A stretch of DNA of 64,000 nucleotides from positions 60,702,008 through 60,766,007 of the forward strand of contig CM059973.1 of assembly GCA_030490835.1 (NCBI GenBank). Direction: 5' to 3'. The stretch comes from Annona cherimola (lineage: Eukaryota; Streptophyta; Magnoliopsida; Magnoliales; Annonaceae). Each line of letters begins with the position of its first letter. Positions within the stretch are counted from its first letter, which is position 1. A program made the translations under genes and the position numbers. The notes beneath the pieces are model-generated. The model ran no database searches and was not told the origin of the DNA. It saw nothing but the letters and a program-made list of their open reading frames with translations. Below are positions 10,213 through 21,482 of the stretch, in pieces.

Positions 10213-11296
10213 TTGTTTGTTTTCTTGAATGCCATGAAACTAGCATATGTCCAAGAAATTGACAAGTTCCACTGGTACTTTTTCTATCTACTTTATATCC
10301 GGCAAAGTCTGCATCCGAATAGCCGATTAGATCAAAGGTTGACCCCTTTGGATACCATAGTCCAAGATTTGTAGTTTCTAACAAATATTTAAAAATTCTT
10401 TTTACAGCAAGTAGATGTGATTCTTTTGGACATGCTTGGAATCTAGAGCACATACAAACACTAAATAGTATATCGGGTCTAGAAGCAGTTAAGTATAGCA
10501 AGGATCCTATCATGCTTTTATAAAGTGTTTGATCGATACTTTTACCATTTTCGTCCGCATCGATCTTGATTGTAGAGCTCATTGGAGTGTTTACTTCTTT
10601 GCTATTTTGCATTCCAAACTTCTTGAGCATCTCTCTGGCGTATTTGGACTGATTTAGAAATATTCCTTCACTTTGTTGCTTGATTTGCAGTCCAAGGAAG
10701 AAATTTAATTCTCCCATCATACTCATTTCGAATTCGCTCTGCGTTATCTTAGAAAACTCTTGACAAAGTTTTTCGTCAGTAGCACCAAATATTATATCAT
10801 CAACATAAATTTGCACAATTAAAATGTTTTTATTTTTATATTTAATGAACAGAGTAGTGTCTACTTTCCCCTTTTGAAACTCATGGTCAATCAAAAATTT
10901 ATTCAATCTTTCATACCAAGCTCTTGGAGCTTGTTTTAGTCCATATAATGCTTTGGTCAATTTATAGACATACTTTGATTGATTCTTTTCTTCAAAGCCA
11001 GGGGGTTGTTCAACATATACTTCTTCATTCAGATAGCCATTCAAAAAAGCACTTTTTACATCCATTTGAAACAATTTGAAATTCATATGAGAAGCAAATG
11101 CTAGTAAAATACGTATGGCTTCTAATCTAGCCACGGGTGCATATGATTCTTCAAAATCAATTCCTTCTTCTTGGGAATACCCTTTGGCTACTAATCTTGC
11201 CTTGTTTCTAATTACGAGTCCGCTTTCATCTAATTTGTTCCTAAATATCCATTTAGTACCTATGATAGTGTGATTATTTGGTCTAGGAACTAAATG
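10160..11296 (-). pseudogene. pol: Copia reverse transcriptase and start of RNase H
   Basis: Open from just after the stop at 11297 down to 10160 in the same frame as the protease-integrase ORF. The first Met is at 11134, but this is part of one polyprotein and not a separate gene. RT motifs: [12 protein letters not shown] (Asp 25 counted from that Met), [14 protein letters not shown], and the catalytic [10 protein letters not shown] (Asp 112 and 113). The RNase H start, [17 protein letters not shown], follows. The final dozen or so codons are out of frame because of the deletion near 10200. RT copies the genomic RNA into DNA in the cytoplasmic particle. The RT core itself looks intact. Confidence 0.9.
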
Positions 11297-12951
11297 TCAT
11301 ACATTATTTCTTTCGAATTGGTTTAGCTCTTCTTGCATTACAATAAACCAATGTTCATCATTGAGAGCTTGTTCAATGGTATTTGGTTCAATTTTAGATA
11401 CAAAGGCATATTGACCATAAACGTTTTGTTTTGATCTTCTAGTTTTCACTCCTTCATATATATTTCCAATAACTTGTTCAATTGGATGGGCATTTTTGAA
11501 CTTCAAATCAGTTGGAGGTTTGTAAGAATCATTACCTTCACTTACCTCTTCCTCCACGAGATTTTCTGTCTTGAGCTCAAGTTCCTTTGATTGTTCTTTG
11601 CCTTTTGTTTCATCTGCATCACTCAGTTCATCCTCCTTTCTCGGAGTTTGATTAATTTCATCAAATACAACATGTATGGATTCTTCAACAACTTGGTTTC
11701 GTTTATTGAAGACTCTATATGCTTTGCTATTTGATGAATAACCAAGGAATATAGCCTCATCGCTTTTAGCATCTAACTTTCCCAAGTTAGTTTTTCCATT
11801 GTTCAAAACATAACATGTACATCCAAAATCATGAAAATAAGAAATATTTGGTTTCCTTCCTTTCCATAGTTCATATGGGGTCTTTTTCAAGATTGCTCGA
11901 ATGGTAACACGGTTCAATACATGACAAGCTGTACTTACAGCTTCACCCCAAAATTTCTTGGATAGATTGCTCTCATTTAGCATAATTCTAGCCATCTCTT
12001 GTATAGTTCTATTTTTCCTTTCAACTACTCCATTTTGTTGTGGAGTTCTTGGTGCAGAAAATGTGTGGTGAATTCCTTTTTCATTGTAAAATTTCATGAA
12101 TCGTTTGTTTTCGAATTCGCCACCATGATCGCTTCTTATGGTCACAATAGTACTTTGTTTTTCATTTTGCACCAAATTTACAAAAGTTGCGAACATAGAG
12201 AAGGCTTCATCTTTGCTAGCTAAGAGAATTATCCATGTGAATCTTGAAAAATCATCAACTATGACAAATACATATTTCTTTCCACCAATGGTTAGAATGT
12301 CGGATGGCCCGTATAGATCCATATGTAGCAATTCAAGTGGCTTAGTGGTGGAAATTTCCTTTTTGGTAGAGAAAGGCATCTTGGGTTGTTTTGATAATTG
12401 ACATGCCTTGCAAATCTTGTCTTTGTCATATTTCAATCTTGGTAATCCTTCTACCAAACTCTTTTTCCATAGGGTTTTTATGTTTCCCATGTTTATATGT
12501 CCAAGCCTTTTATGCCAAACCCATGGATCATTATCAATGGCCATTAGACATTGACCATTCAATTCATCAAGTGAGACCAAATATACATTTCCATGTCTTT
12601 TACTACTAAACATGATATGTTCTCCATCAAATACATTACATATAGATGATTCAAACACAACTTTGTATCCTTTATCACATAATTGGCTAATGCTCATTGA
12701 ATTGTGTTTGAGTCCTTCAACAAACAAAACATCTTCCATGCATGCATTTGAAATGCTATGTATATTTCCTTTACCTTTAATTTTACCTTTTTCATTATTG
12801 CCAAAGGCAACCATTCCATCATTACAAGGCTTAAGTTTGTGAAACAAACTTCTTTCACCGGTCATATGCCTTGAGCAACCGCTATCCATAAATCATTCAT
12901 TGTTTGCCTTTGCCTTAAGACATGTCTGAAAAATAAGCAAATAAATCTTAT
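11297..12951 (-). pseudogene. pol: Copia protease and integrase (two nonsense codons)
   Basis: The main open frame, 530 codons from 12889 to a TGA at 11297-11299, holds the protease motif DSGCSRHMTG (residues 2-11), a GAG-pre-integrase zinc site (H126, H131, C160, C163), and the integrase triad D191, D254, E290 with the copia spacing of 35 between the last two. The frame continues upstream of the Met through TCLKAKANNE, a TGA at 12893-12895, then FMDSG. The older element has IWFIDS here, so that TGA replaces a Trp codon. The 3' TGA also falls in NNV-stop-HLVPRP, where copia elements usually have Trp. Pol lies in a different frame from gag and overlaps its end, so expression would need frameshifting or another device. 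Confidence 0.9.
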
Positions 12952-14750
12952 CTTCTTGGTACCCATTTTATGGGTCCATTTGGGTTAGTAATATAGATCA
13001 ATCTTTGTTGTTCTAACTTTGAAAGCCCAAATCTTGTGTTTCTTGGAACCCAAACTAATTTTGCACCATGGTCATATAATTTCTTAAAATTACATTTGTA
13101 AGTTTTGTGACCCATTTTATTGCAGAAATTACAAGCCATAGGTAATCTTGGAGTAGGCCTCCAAGTATGCAATGGTTCCATTATTGGTCTTCTAGTCCAC
13201 TTAAAATTTTTCTTTTGTGGCTTGTATATAGATGCATTTTTAGTTTGATGTTTCTCAAATATTTGTACATTTGATTTGCTACTTTCTCCTTTCTCAAATG
13301 TATGATACCCAAGACCTCTTTTATGTGTTTGGGAGGTCATATTCAAAAACATTTTGACGCTTTCTCCTGGATTAGAGAATTTGGCTAATGATTCATTTAA
13401 TGATTTGTTCTCCTTTTTTAGCAGATCATTTTCATCTTTCAATTTGTCTAATCTTTCTGCAAGTTTACCATTTACAATTATTGTTGCATCACATTGTCTT
13501 TTCTTAATTGTAAACTTGCTTCCTAATTTCTTCATTTCTTCATATAATGAATCATATGCAGTTTGTATCTCATCTAATTCAGTACATTTGAGGCATTCTT
13601 GAAAGGAAGTAAAACTTGATTTAGAATGGGAGAGTTTGGAACTTACCTCTTCATCGCTTGTGCATTTTGTTGAGGTAATTCGTTCTTCTTGTTCGATTTG
13701 TGCCATGCAGCAAATTCTCGCACATTCTTCCGCCTCGTTTTCGTCGGTTGAGGAGTTACTCGTTGTAGATTCCTCATCGTTTACGTACATGCCTCTACCT
13801 TTGTATTTTTGGAATATTTTGTTGTCCCCTCGATCCTTTCTTTGTTCTTTTACCTTGCTCTCTTCGGGAGTTGGACATTGAGCTTGCATATGTCCCGAAC
13901 CGCCGCATCGGTAACATTTGGTTGATTCTTTCTTCTTCTCTTTGGGAGTTCTTTCTTTGAAACCTCTGAAATTTTTGCCTTTTCTCACAAATTTTCTGAA
14001 ACGTTTTGTGAGTAGGGCAATCTCGTCGTCGTTTTGAGAAGAGGAGGTATCGTCAGTGTCTTGTGCGGCTTTCAAGGCGATTGCTCTTTTGCCCCTATGT
14101 TGATCTTCATTTCTTCTCTTAATTAGCTCATGTGACATGAGTGAGCTAATTAAGTCTTCAAGCTTTAAAGTGTTTAGGTCTTTGGCTTCTTCTATTGCAG
14201 TGATCTTTGGAGTCCATGATTCCGGTAGAGCTCTTAAGATCTTCATAACCTGCTCAGATTCAGAAATAGCCTTTCCAAGACCTTTTAAAGCATTAGTGAT
14301 TTTTGAGAATCTAGCGAACATTTCAGAAATATTTTCTGTTTCTAGCATTCTAAAATTCTCTAGTTCTCCAATCAAAATATTTCTTCTCGTCCCTTGGACT
14401 TGAGAAGTTCCTTCATAGATAGAGGTTAGCGTATCCCATATTTCTTTGGCGGTCAAGCAAGAGGATACTCTATCATATTCAGAAGCATTAAGAGCACAAA
14501 ACAAAGAGTTCATAGCTTTGGCGTTGCTCTTAACAATTCTTACTTCCTCATCGGTCCATTTGGAAGCTCTTTCATCGGTAGACAAGGTTACTCCATCTTG
14601 GATAGCAATCCAAGAATCCATGTCGGTAGCCATGATGAGTTGCTTCATACGAAGCTTCCAATATCCAAAATTGTTCCCGTCAAACAACGGTGGCCTTGTA
14701 AAGGATTGGCCTTCAGCAAAAGCGGGAACGGAAGTAGATTGGGATGCCAT
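12948..14750 (-). CDS. gag: Copia Gag polyprotein, intact
   Basis: 600 codons, starting at the first ATG 48 bases inside the 5' LTR. Residues 1-60 match the DUF4219-type copia Gag N-terminus (PPLFDGNNFGYWKLRMK), and 60-230 the UBN2-type capsid region (AKEIWDTLTSIYEGTSQVQG). A CCHC zinc knuckle CYRCGGSGHMQAQC spans 279-292. A Lys/Glu-rich probable coiled coil occupies about 395-460, and a second knuckle CNFCNKMGHKTYKC spans 540-553, close to the C-terminus. Gag packages the RNA into virus-like particles. It is the only undamaged retrotransposon protein in the window, so this copy could still contribute particles even though pol is dead. The two-knuckle, long Gag is usual for Sirevirus-type copia. 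Confidence 0.93.
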   Translation of the reverse strand: MASQSTSVPAFAEGQSFTRPPLFDGNNFGYWKLRMKQLIMATDMDSWIAIQDGVTLSTDERASKWTDEEVRIVKSNAKAMNSLFCALNASEYDRVSSCLTAKEIWDTLTSIYEGTSQVQGTRRNILIGELENFRMLETENISEMFARFSKITNALKGLGKAISESEQVMKILRALPESWTPKITAIEEAKDLNTLKLEDLISSLMSHELIKRRNEDQHRGKRAIALKAAQDTDDTSSSQNDDEIALLTKRFRKFVRKGKNFRGFKERTPKEKKKESTKCYRCGGSGHMQAQCPTPEESKVKEQRKDRGDNKIFQKYKGRGMYVNDEESTTSNSSTDENEAEECARICCMAQIEQEERITSTKCTSDEEVSSKLSHSKSSFTSFQECLKCTELDEIQTAYDSLYEEMKKLGSKFTIKKRQCDATIIVNGKLAERLDKLKDENDLLKKENKSLNESLAKFSNPGESVKMFLNMTSQTHKRGLGYHTFEKGESSKSNVQIFEKHQTKNASIYKPQKKNFKWTRRPIMEPLHTWRPTPRLPMACNFCNKMGHKTYKCNFKKLYDHGAKLVWVPRNTRFGLSKLEQQRLIYITNPNGPIKWVPRR

Positions 14751-14780
14751 TTTGATAAGATCTCTTTGGTAAACTCAAAG

Positions 14781-14796
14781 ACCTGCTCTGATACCA
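14781..14796 (-). other. Primer binding site, initiator Met-tRNA
   Basis: The minus strand reads TGGTATCAGAGCAGGT two bases inside the 5' LTR. TGGTATCAGAGC is complementary to the 3' end of plant initiator methionine tRNA, the usual copia primer. Confidence 0.9.
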
Positions 14797-14798
14797 CT

Positions 14799-16515
14799 TG
14801 TTGGTCCCGAGTTAGTGGCAAAACCCAAGAGGGGAGGGGTGAATTGGGTTCTTTAAAAAGTGTTTGGTAAATAAAGTCTTAACCCCTTGAGTAATTAATC
14901 CCCTTTTGAAAAGAGCTAGAGAGCAATAAAGATAAAGTAGTAAAAAGAAATATAACACAAGATTTATAGTGGTTCGGGCAAACCTTCCCTACTCCACTCT
15001 TCCAAGCTCACACTCTGTTGTGACTTGGGTTCCACTATGTATTCCACGAATACACTTAGAGTCACCGCTCTCTTCTAGATTCCAGCTCTAGGGGGCATAT
15101 ACAACTAGAGCCACTTGCTCTCTTCTAGATTCTAGCTCTAGGGGGCATAAACAACTCACATGCAAAAGTAGGTGATGAGTCTCACTCCAATCACACCCTA
15201 CTTTGCATATACTTGATCTTAGCTACCCAAGCTAAATCAAGATTTATACAACAAGACAATGAAATAAATGAAACTACACTTTACAGATTTGTGTAGGCAG
15301 ATTTAGCTCGAGGAAGAAGTTGTGGAAGCAGCTGTGGATGAATATTGTTGAAGGCGCTAGCAACTTGAAGCTTTCTTCTTCCTTAGAATTTATACGGACC
15401 ACTCAATAATGGAGAAAAGCAAATAGGAAACCTTTCTTGTACTTCTTTTCTCTCTTTGAACTTTAACGTAGTGTCTTGTGTTCTCTTGTTGTTCTTCTCA
15501 CGTTCATTTGAGGGTCCTTTTATAGAGGGAAGAAAATATGAACGTTATGGAGGTGGTTGGTGCGCAATAAATGAACTCCAACGTTCGAAAATTTGACCGT
15601 TATACTCCAAGTCGAAGATGAAGTCGACTTGGCCTGCGACTTGGCTTCCAAGTCGTACATGGAGTCGACTTGGCCTGCGACTTGGGTTCTTCAGAAACTC
15701 AAGTCTGAGACTTGGGTCGACTTGGCTTTCAGACTTTAACTCAAGTTGATCCTGAAGTCGACTTGGGTTGCGACTTGGCTTGGTCTATTGCAAAAATGCC
15801 TTGATCTTCTTGAAATGTCTTGAATCTTGCAAACCATTTGAAAGCTTTGAGTCCTTGCACAATATATGTATGTTCCTTGCTTTGCTTTGGACTCACTTGG
15901 TCTTTATGACTTGGGTATTACTCCATTTGGAAGCTAGCTTGAAGATTTGCTTTGAGCTTGATAGACTTGATTTGAATGTAGAACATGATTCTTGACTTTG
16001 AATTTGACTCATTTGTTTTTCATCTTGATTCCTTGGACTTGAGTGATAAATCCTCTAGAATATCTTGAAAACTGCATCTTTGAAAGTTTGAACTTCTCAA
16101 GTCGTGGATGGAGTCGACCTGGCCTGCGACTTCACCCAAATCGCACCTGGAGTCGACTTCGTTTGCGACTTCGTTATGTTCGTTTCCACTTTTCAGCTCT
16201 GGATACTCCAAGTCGATGCTGGAGTCGACTTCGTCTGCGACTTGACTTCCCAAGTCGCAAGTGGAGTCGACTTGACCTGCGACTTCACCTGTTGCCTTTT
16301 GGGATTCATTCTCAAGTCGATATTTGAGTCGACTTTGGGATCGACTTCACCCAAGTCGAAGTCCAAGTCGACTTGGAGATCGACTTGACCTCTTTGCTTT
16401 CCTTAAACATTTAGCAAACATATTAGTACCTTTTATATACTCAAAATTAGTTCTTGTTAATCATCAAAACTCAAGATTTGGTCAATTTTTATTGTTTTAA
16501 ACATTGTTTCCAACA
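14799..16515 (-). repeat. 5' LTR of the young copia element
   Basis: 1717 bp, identical in length to 5737-7453 and different by eye at 16057 (A for T) and 16199 (C for A). It contains the TATA box at 15516-15527, the tandem repeat at 15058-15156 and the six dyad modules at 15609-15642, 15650-15683, 16099-16132, 16138-16171, 16210-16243 and 16252-16285. As the 5' LTR it would drive the genomic transcript. Confidence 0.96.
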
Positions 16516-17010
16516 AGGTACTCCATGCAGTCTTACTATCTCCTTATAATAAACCTTAGCCAGTCGCTCAGCAGTAAAATTTTTCTTGATAGCTAGGAAA
16601 TGAGCTACCTTTGATAATCTATCAACTATTACCCATATAGCATCATTCCCATTTTGGGTTCTTGGCAACCCTTCAATAAAATCCATGGTGATATCATCCC
16701 ATTTCCATTCTGGAATTTATAGCGACTGTAACTTCCTAGGGGTCCTTTGGTGATCAGCCTTAACCCTTTGGCATGTTAGGCGCTTAGCCACATACTCAAC
16801 AATTTCTCTCTTCATGTTATTCCACCAATACATTCTTTTGATATCTTGATACATCTTGGTGATACCTTGATGCATCGAAAATGGAGAGAAATGTGCTTCT
16901 TTCAATATCTGATCCTTGATTTCTTCTTGATTGGGTATACATAGGTGACCCCTATATCTGTACATACCATGTTCATCTTGTATATATTCATTGGGATTTT
17001 TCTTGATCAT
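16516..17010 (-). pseudogene. pol: Gypsy integrase N-terminal half (split by the copia insertion)
   Basis: Contains the zinc-binding region HFSPFSMHQGITKMYQDIKR with RLTCQRVKADH, then MDFIEGLPRTQNGNDAIWVIVDRLSKVAHF, where the first catalytic Asp belongs, up to RLHGVP at the copia junction. The first Cys of the usual CxxC pair appears replaced, since the sequence reads KRLTCQRVK. There is a stop at about 16717. The missing remainder resumes at 5736. The AGGTA duplication falls in the GVP codons. Confidence 0.85.
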
Positions 17011-17129
17011 TTTCTCAACATAATTTTTTAAATCCTCATTTTCTTATTGAGCTATTTTAATTTGCTCAAATAAATTCGACTGGATTTGTAATTGAGACAA
17101 TCTAACTTATACCCCAGGTGGGCTTACAA

Positions 17130-17541
17130 TTAATTCTAATTATCTCAATTCTTGTAGTAGCCCTTCTTTCTTTGTGATAAGATGTGCTAAGCTAATATTT
17201 CTACTTAACGCATCGGCTACTACATTGACTTTGCCTGGATGATATAAAATGTTGAGGTCATAATCCTTAAGTAACTCGAGCCATCTTTATTGCCTCATAT
17301 TTAATTCCTTTGAAGTAAAAATGTACTTGAAGCTTTTGTGATTAGTATAGACCTCACATTGAACTCCATACAAATAATGTCTCCAAATTTTCAAGGCAAA
17401 GACTACTACTGTCAATTCTAAGTCATGGGTTGGATAGTTTACCTCATTTGGCTTGAGTTGCCTGGATGCGTATGATATAACTTTTCCATTTTGCATTAGT
17501 ACACATCCTAATCCTTTCTTTGAGGCATCACTATAGATCAT
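17130..17541 (-). pseudogene. pol: Gypsy RNase H
   Basis: [20 protein letters not shown] carries the first catalytic Asp. [31 protein letters not shown] carries the Glu, and [19 protein letters not shown] carries the Asn/Asp position, where DHK is usual, so a catalytic Asp appears changed to Asn. A stop follows at 17287. The frame then resumes as RWLELLKDYDL and VNVVADALSR near 17220, the normal end of the domain. Confidence 0.85.
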
Positions 17542-17640
17542 AAACCCTTCCTTCTCCGTAGGTAGTGTTAGAATCGGCGCTTTTACCGGTCTTTCTTTAA
17601 CTCTTGGAAGCTATTCTCACATTCCTGTGTCCATTCATAC

Positions 17641-18450
17641 CTAACTCCTTTCCTTGTCAGATTTGTGAGTAAAGCTGACAATTGTGAGAATCTTTCCACA
17701 AATTTCCTGTAGTAGCCAGCCAGCCAGCCCTAGAAAGCTTTTTATTTCTGTTATATTTGTTGGTTGTAGCCACTTTGTTATTGCCTCAATCTTTTGAGGA
17801 TCTACCTGTACTCCCTTCTCGGATATAATGTGGCCGAGAAAGACTACTTGTTTCAACCAAAATTCATATTTTTTGAATTTAGCATATAATTTCTCCCTTC
17901 GGAGAATTTCCAACACTATCCTTAGATGTTTCTCATGCTCTGCTTCTGTCTTTGAATAAATTAATATGTCATCGATGAATACTACCACAAATTGATCCAA
18001 AAATTCTCAAAAAATTCTGTTCTCATATCCATAAACACGGCTGGGGCATTTGTTAGTCCAAATGGCATGACTAAGAATTCATAATGCTCATATCTTGTTC
18101 TGAATGCTGTTTTATGGATATCTTTTGGACATGTCCTCAACTGGTGGTATCCTGACTGTAGATCAATTTTTGAAAATGTGGAAGCTCCTTTTAACTGATC
18201 AAAGAGATCATCTATTCTTGGGAGTGAGTACTTATTTTTTACTGTTACTTTATTCAATTATCTGTAATTAATACATAGTCGCAAACTCTCATCTTTTTTC
18301 TTACAAATGGTACTGGAGCTCCTCAAGGTGATGCACTGGGTCTAATCAACTCTTTATTTAATAAATCTTGGATTTGTATTTTAAACTCAGCCAATTTGGC
18401 TGGCGCCATCCTATATTGGGCCTTAGATATTAGAGTGTCCCTGGAATAAT
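17641..18450 (-). pseudogene. pol: Gypsy reverse transcriptase (fragmented)
   Basis: Two overlapping open pieces, 17982-18257 and 17641-18000, are in different frames. Motifs are [51 protein letters not shown], and [13 protein letters not shown] with the catalytic Asp pair. [21 protein letters not shown] and IKSFLGLAG follow. Upstream, 18258-18450 reads ELIRPSASP and PFVR-type sequence with several stops. The enzyme is clearly inactive. Confidence 0.88.
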
Positions 18451-19338
18451 TTATATTTCCATATCCATCTCTCTTTTCGGTGGTAAATTACATAGCTCTT
18501 TTGGAAAAATATCTAGAAATTCCTTTACCACTAGAATTTGTTCCATAGGTACCTCATCTCTTTTTATTGTGTCTATAGAGACCAGATAGGTTGTACATTG
18601 TTGGCGTATTAACTTAGCTGCTTTGATAGTTGATATCATCCTTATTGTGTTTTCTGGCAGTCTTATTTTACTGATCTCTATTTCATCCTTTGATGCTTCA
18701 AATTGCACCTTTTTATTCCGGTAGTCAATTGTTGCACTCCAATGACTTACCCAATTCATCTCTAGTATGACATCAAACTCTATCATTGGCAATAGGATAA
18801 GATCTGCTTCTAATATTTTTGATCCTATCCTGATAGGGCATCCTTTACGTACTTGATTTATGCTTGCTAATCTATATACTGGGGATTCTACATGTATGGT
18901 ACTACTAGTTTCTTCTACCCGGAGTGCGTGTGTGGTTACAAATTGGTATGATATAAATGAACGCGTAGCTCCAGAATCAAATAAAGCTGCTGCAAGATTT
19001 CCTAAAATGTAAATCATACCTGTAATCACTTTTTCCTCCATCTCATGTGACTGTGTTCGGGTGAGGGCTTGGACAAGCACTGGGTTGACAGCAGTACCAG
19101 GCCGATTGGCGATGGTGGGGACCTTTTGCTGGGTCGGCCTTCCTCGGGCTGGTGCTCCTTGTGGCTTATTTGGACAGTTGGGCAAAATGTGTTCAACTTG
19201 ACCACAGATGTAGCACTTTATTATTTTAGTTTCGACGGTCCCGCAATCCCGGGCCATGTGACCAACTTGGACACACTTGTAGCATTTTCCGATCCTTATA
19301 AACATTCGCCTGAATGGCGTCTGTGGCAAGTTTTGCAA
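18451..19338 (-). pseudogene. gag-pol: Gypsy Gag zinc knuckles and aspartic protease
   Basis: A 295-codon open segment. Zinc knuckles CYKCVQVGHMARDC (residues 19-32) and CYICGQVEHILPNC (42-55) are followed by the pepsin-like retroviral protease with LFDSGATRSF (Asp 121) and IEFDVILEMNWVSHW. The end, [23 protein letters not shown], leads into RT before a stop. Two knuckles in gag followed in frame by protease are normal for Tekay/Del-type chromoviruses. The upstream Gag frame joins through a lesion near 19340-19450, so this is a fragment. Confidence 0.87.
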
Positions 19339-19445
19339 GTTAGGGTGCTTTTTGCCTTGTCGCCGATCTTCTTCCTCCCGGTGATTACCCTTCTGTCTTT
19401 TCCTTTATTAGCCTCGCCTTCCTTAGAGGCTGTAAAGAATTTTTT

Positions 19446-20328
19446 CTAAGCTTGCCTAAGCTCTTGAGTCCTCATTGACTCTATTTCCAATGCTCTAGCC
19501 CTCTCGATGCTAGAGGCATATTCTTTTATTAATAATGGGGCTAACCCCTCTCTTAGTTGGGGCCTTAATCCCCTTTGGAACCTTTGTGCCTTATTTTCTA
19601 ACACATTGGCAATCCATGGCACGTATCTTACCAAGGCATTGAACTTTGTGGCATATTCTGTGACTGTCATCCTGCCTTGATAAAGTTTCTCGAACTTTAT
19701 TACCCTCTACAGGGAGATATTCTTTGTTAAATTTCTCCAAAAATTCATGCCACGTAACTTGCTCAAGATGTGGCATGGTAACCATCAACGTTTCCCACCA
19801 TTCATAGGCATCTTTTATCAGCAGGTGGGTGGCACATAAGACTTTCTGCTGATCATTACAGGGTGATATCCTGAATAACTTTTTGATTTCTGTAATCCAT
19901 TTCTCTGCAATGAGGGGGTTTGGTTCCCCTGCAAACTTGGGCGGGCGCTGGGCAAGAAAGGCATTGATAGCCTTTCTGTCGGCCTCAAGGAGACTGTCCT
20001 CCATCCCTCTTGACGTGCCGATGTTGGCCGAGGGGCCTGGTCTTTCCCCATCCTTTCCCTATGGTGGGGTCTGCTGGTTCCGCATTTCTTGTAGCATCCC
20101 AGCGGCCTGGACTATCCACTGTTGCATGGCTTTCTTGACTGCCACAGTTATCCTGTCTTCTATATTGACCTCTGCTTGAGGTCTAGAGCTTCCCTCTTGT
20201 CGTGGGTGGGTCCTAGAGGATTGCTCTTCGGATTCTGCCCTATTAGTCCTTTTACTGGTCTCGCCCCTTGCTTGATCGACCGACTCTTCCATCGAGGCCT
20301 TTCCCTTGTTAGCTCTGGTGAGTGGCAT
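19446..20328 (-). pseudogene. gag: Gypsy Gag, N-terminal and capsid region
   Basis: The probable start is the ATG at 20326-20328 (MPLTRANKGKAS), since upstream codons of the open frame look like leader. A TAG at 20059-20061 interrupts an otherwise continuous frame. Past it comes FLAQRPPKFAGEPNPL and the retrotransposon-Gag core (AEKWITEIKKLF, LLIKDAYEWWETL, FNKEYLPV). A frameshift near 19690 moves reading to MTVTEYATKFNALVRYVP and RFQRGLRPQLREGLAPL, ending at 19446. Several stops follow before the knuckle segment. Confidence 0.85.
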
Positions 20329-20579
20329 TTTCAACTTCATAAAACATTCATTAGTATAACAACAATATTTATCATAATACACTTAGTCAGATAATTTCAA
20401 ACACATAGTCACATGATCATATATTATACATTGTCAGCAAACTTTTATACATTGGTCAAACCTTTGTACATAGGCTATCTTGGCCTTATGTACCTGTTTT
20501 CAACAATATTTACATATTTATAAAAAGAAAAATTAAGATGTCTTGGCGGTGGCTGTGTCTTCCTGATCCCCATCCCTTT

Positions 20580-21385
20580 TTAACGTCCCCTTCTCCTTAA
20601 CCTTAAGAACCTTCTAAGACTGAATGGTACTCGTCTGGGTTCCTCAGTGACCGTACTGGTATCAGACCAATCTTGAGGTCCTGGGTTCTCATCTTCCTCT
20701 TCACTATCAGACCACTCAATAAGGTCCTCATCATCGTCTGCTGGAGGGACGGGAGGTGGGGCTTCGGGCATTACTTCTAACTCTATGACCCTTAGAATAA
20801 CCTCACCAGGTTATTTAGGAGGGGTTGCTCCATCACTTCTTCTCCCCTTCCCAGAGCTTCCCAATGTTCCTGGGCAGCCTCCCTTTCCCTGCGGTCTATC
20901 TGAGCCCATGGTGTTCCATATCGGAACTGAATGTATCTGGCATCAAATCTGAACCATGGCCCTAGATTAGGTGGAACTGGGGCAACTCTCCTTTGCCAAT
21001 ACCTTTCTAGGTCCTCTTCAGCGACCCAATCGGTAACCACCGATGGCCTAGGCAGTAGGCTGGCTGGGGTGTATTCGGGAGAAGCTAAAGTGTATATTGG
21101 AGAGTCCGGGAGTGCAAGCGCCTTGCTAGAGGACTCTGCCTGGTGGATTTCAGGTAATACTGGAAACTGTGGTGGTTGGCTAGAGAAGATTGTAGGTACG
21201 AAAGGGCGACGTGCTTCTTGTCCTCTAATATATGATAGAGCCTGGTAACTAGTTGAAACTGGGGGTCACACGGTTAAACCTTCTTGAGACGCTAACCATT
21301 TATCAACTCTTTCCGGAGCCCGTTCCCTTTCTTGTTCCTCCTCTAATTCCCTTGCACTTAATGCAGCCTTTCCTTTATCTGTCAT
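20580..21385 (-). pseudogene. Extra ORF between primer site and gag of the gypsy element
   Basis: A coding-like frame begins at the ATG at 21383-21385 (MTDKGKAALSARELEEEQER), is stopped once by TGA near 21265, then continues through VTDWVAEEDLERYWQRR and FDARYIQFRYGTPW. It shifts frame by one base near 20800 and finishes with an acidic Pro-rich tail (PPADDDEDLIEWSDSEEE) and a basic end at 20580. About 265 codons would be covered. It lies on the element strand, separate from Gag. I do not recognise the product. Its compositional bias and continuity across two lesions argue that it was once coding. Confidence 0.55.
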
Positions 21386-21482
21386 CTACATATAGATCAT
21401 CAATAATAAATCAATTGATCATAATCATAATTTCATGTATTCTAATTTGATCATTTCTTTCCTTTTTTTCCTATTTACCAAT

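Larger units (their letters stand above)
5737..16515 (-). mobile_element. Ty1/copia Sirevirus-type LTR retrotransposon, nearly complete and young
   Basis: A 10,779-bp element on the minus strand flanked by the 5-bp duplication AGGTA at 5732-5736 and 16516-16520. The two LTRs are each 1717 bp. By eye they differ at two positions only (6995/16057 and 7137/16199), so insertion was recent. The order is 5' LTR, initiator-Met primer site, gag, pol (PR-IN-RT-RH), an env-position ORF, repeated polypurine motifs and 3' LTR. IN before RT defines copia. The extra ORF after RNase H, the repeated polypurine motif and the palindrome-rich LTR are features known for the Sirevirus (Maximus) lineage. Pol and the extra ORF carry disabling lesions while gag is intact. 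It sits inside the integrase of the older gypsy element. Confidence 0.95.

Noticed and set aside
11999..12842. Several plus-strand frames of 72-87 codons
   Set aside because: They are complements of the copia integrase coding sequence.
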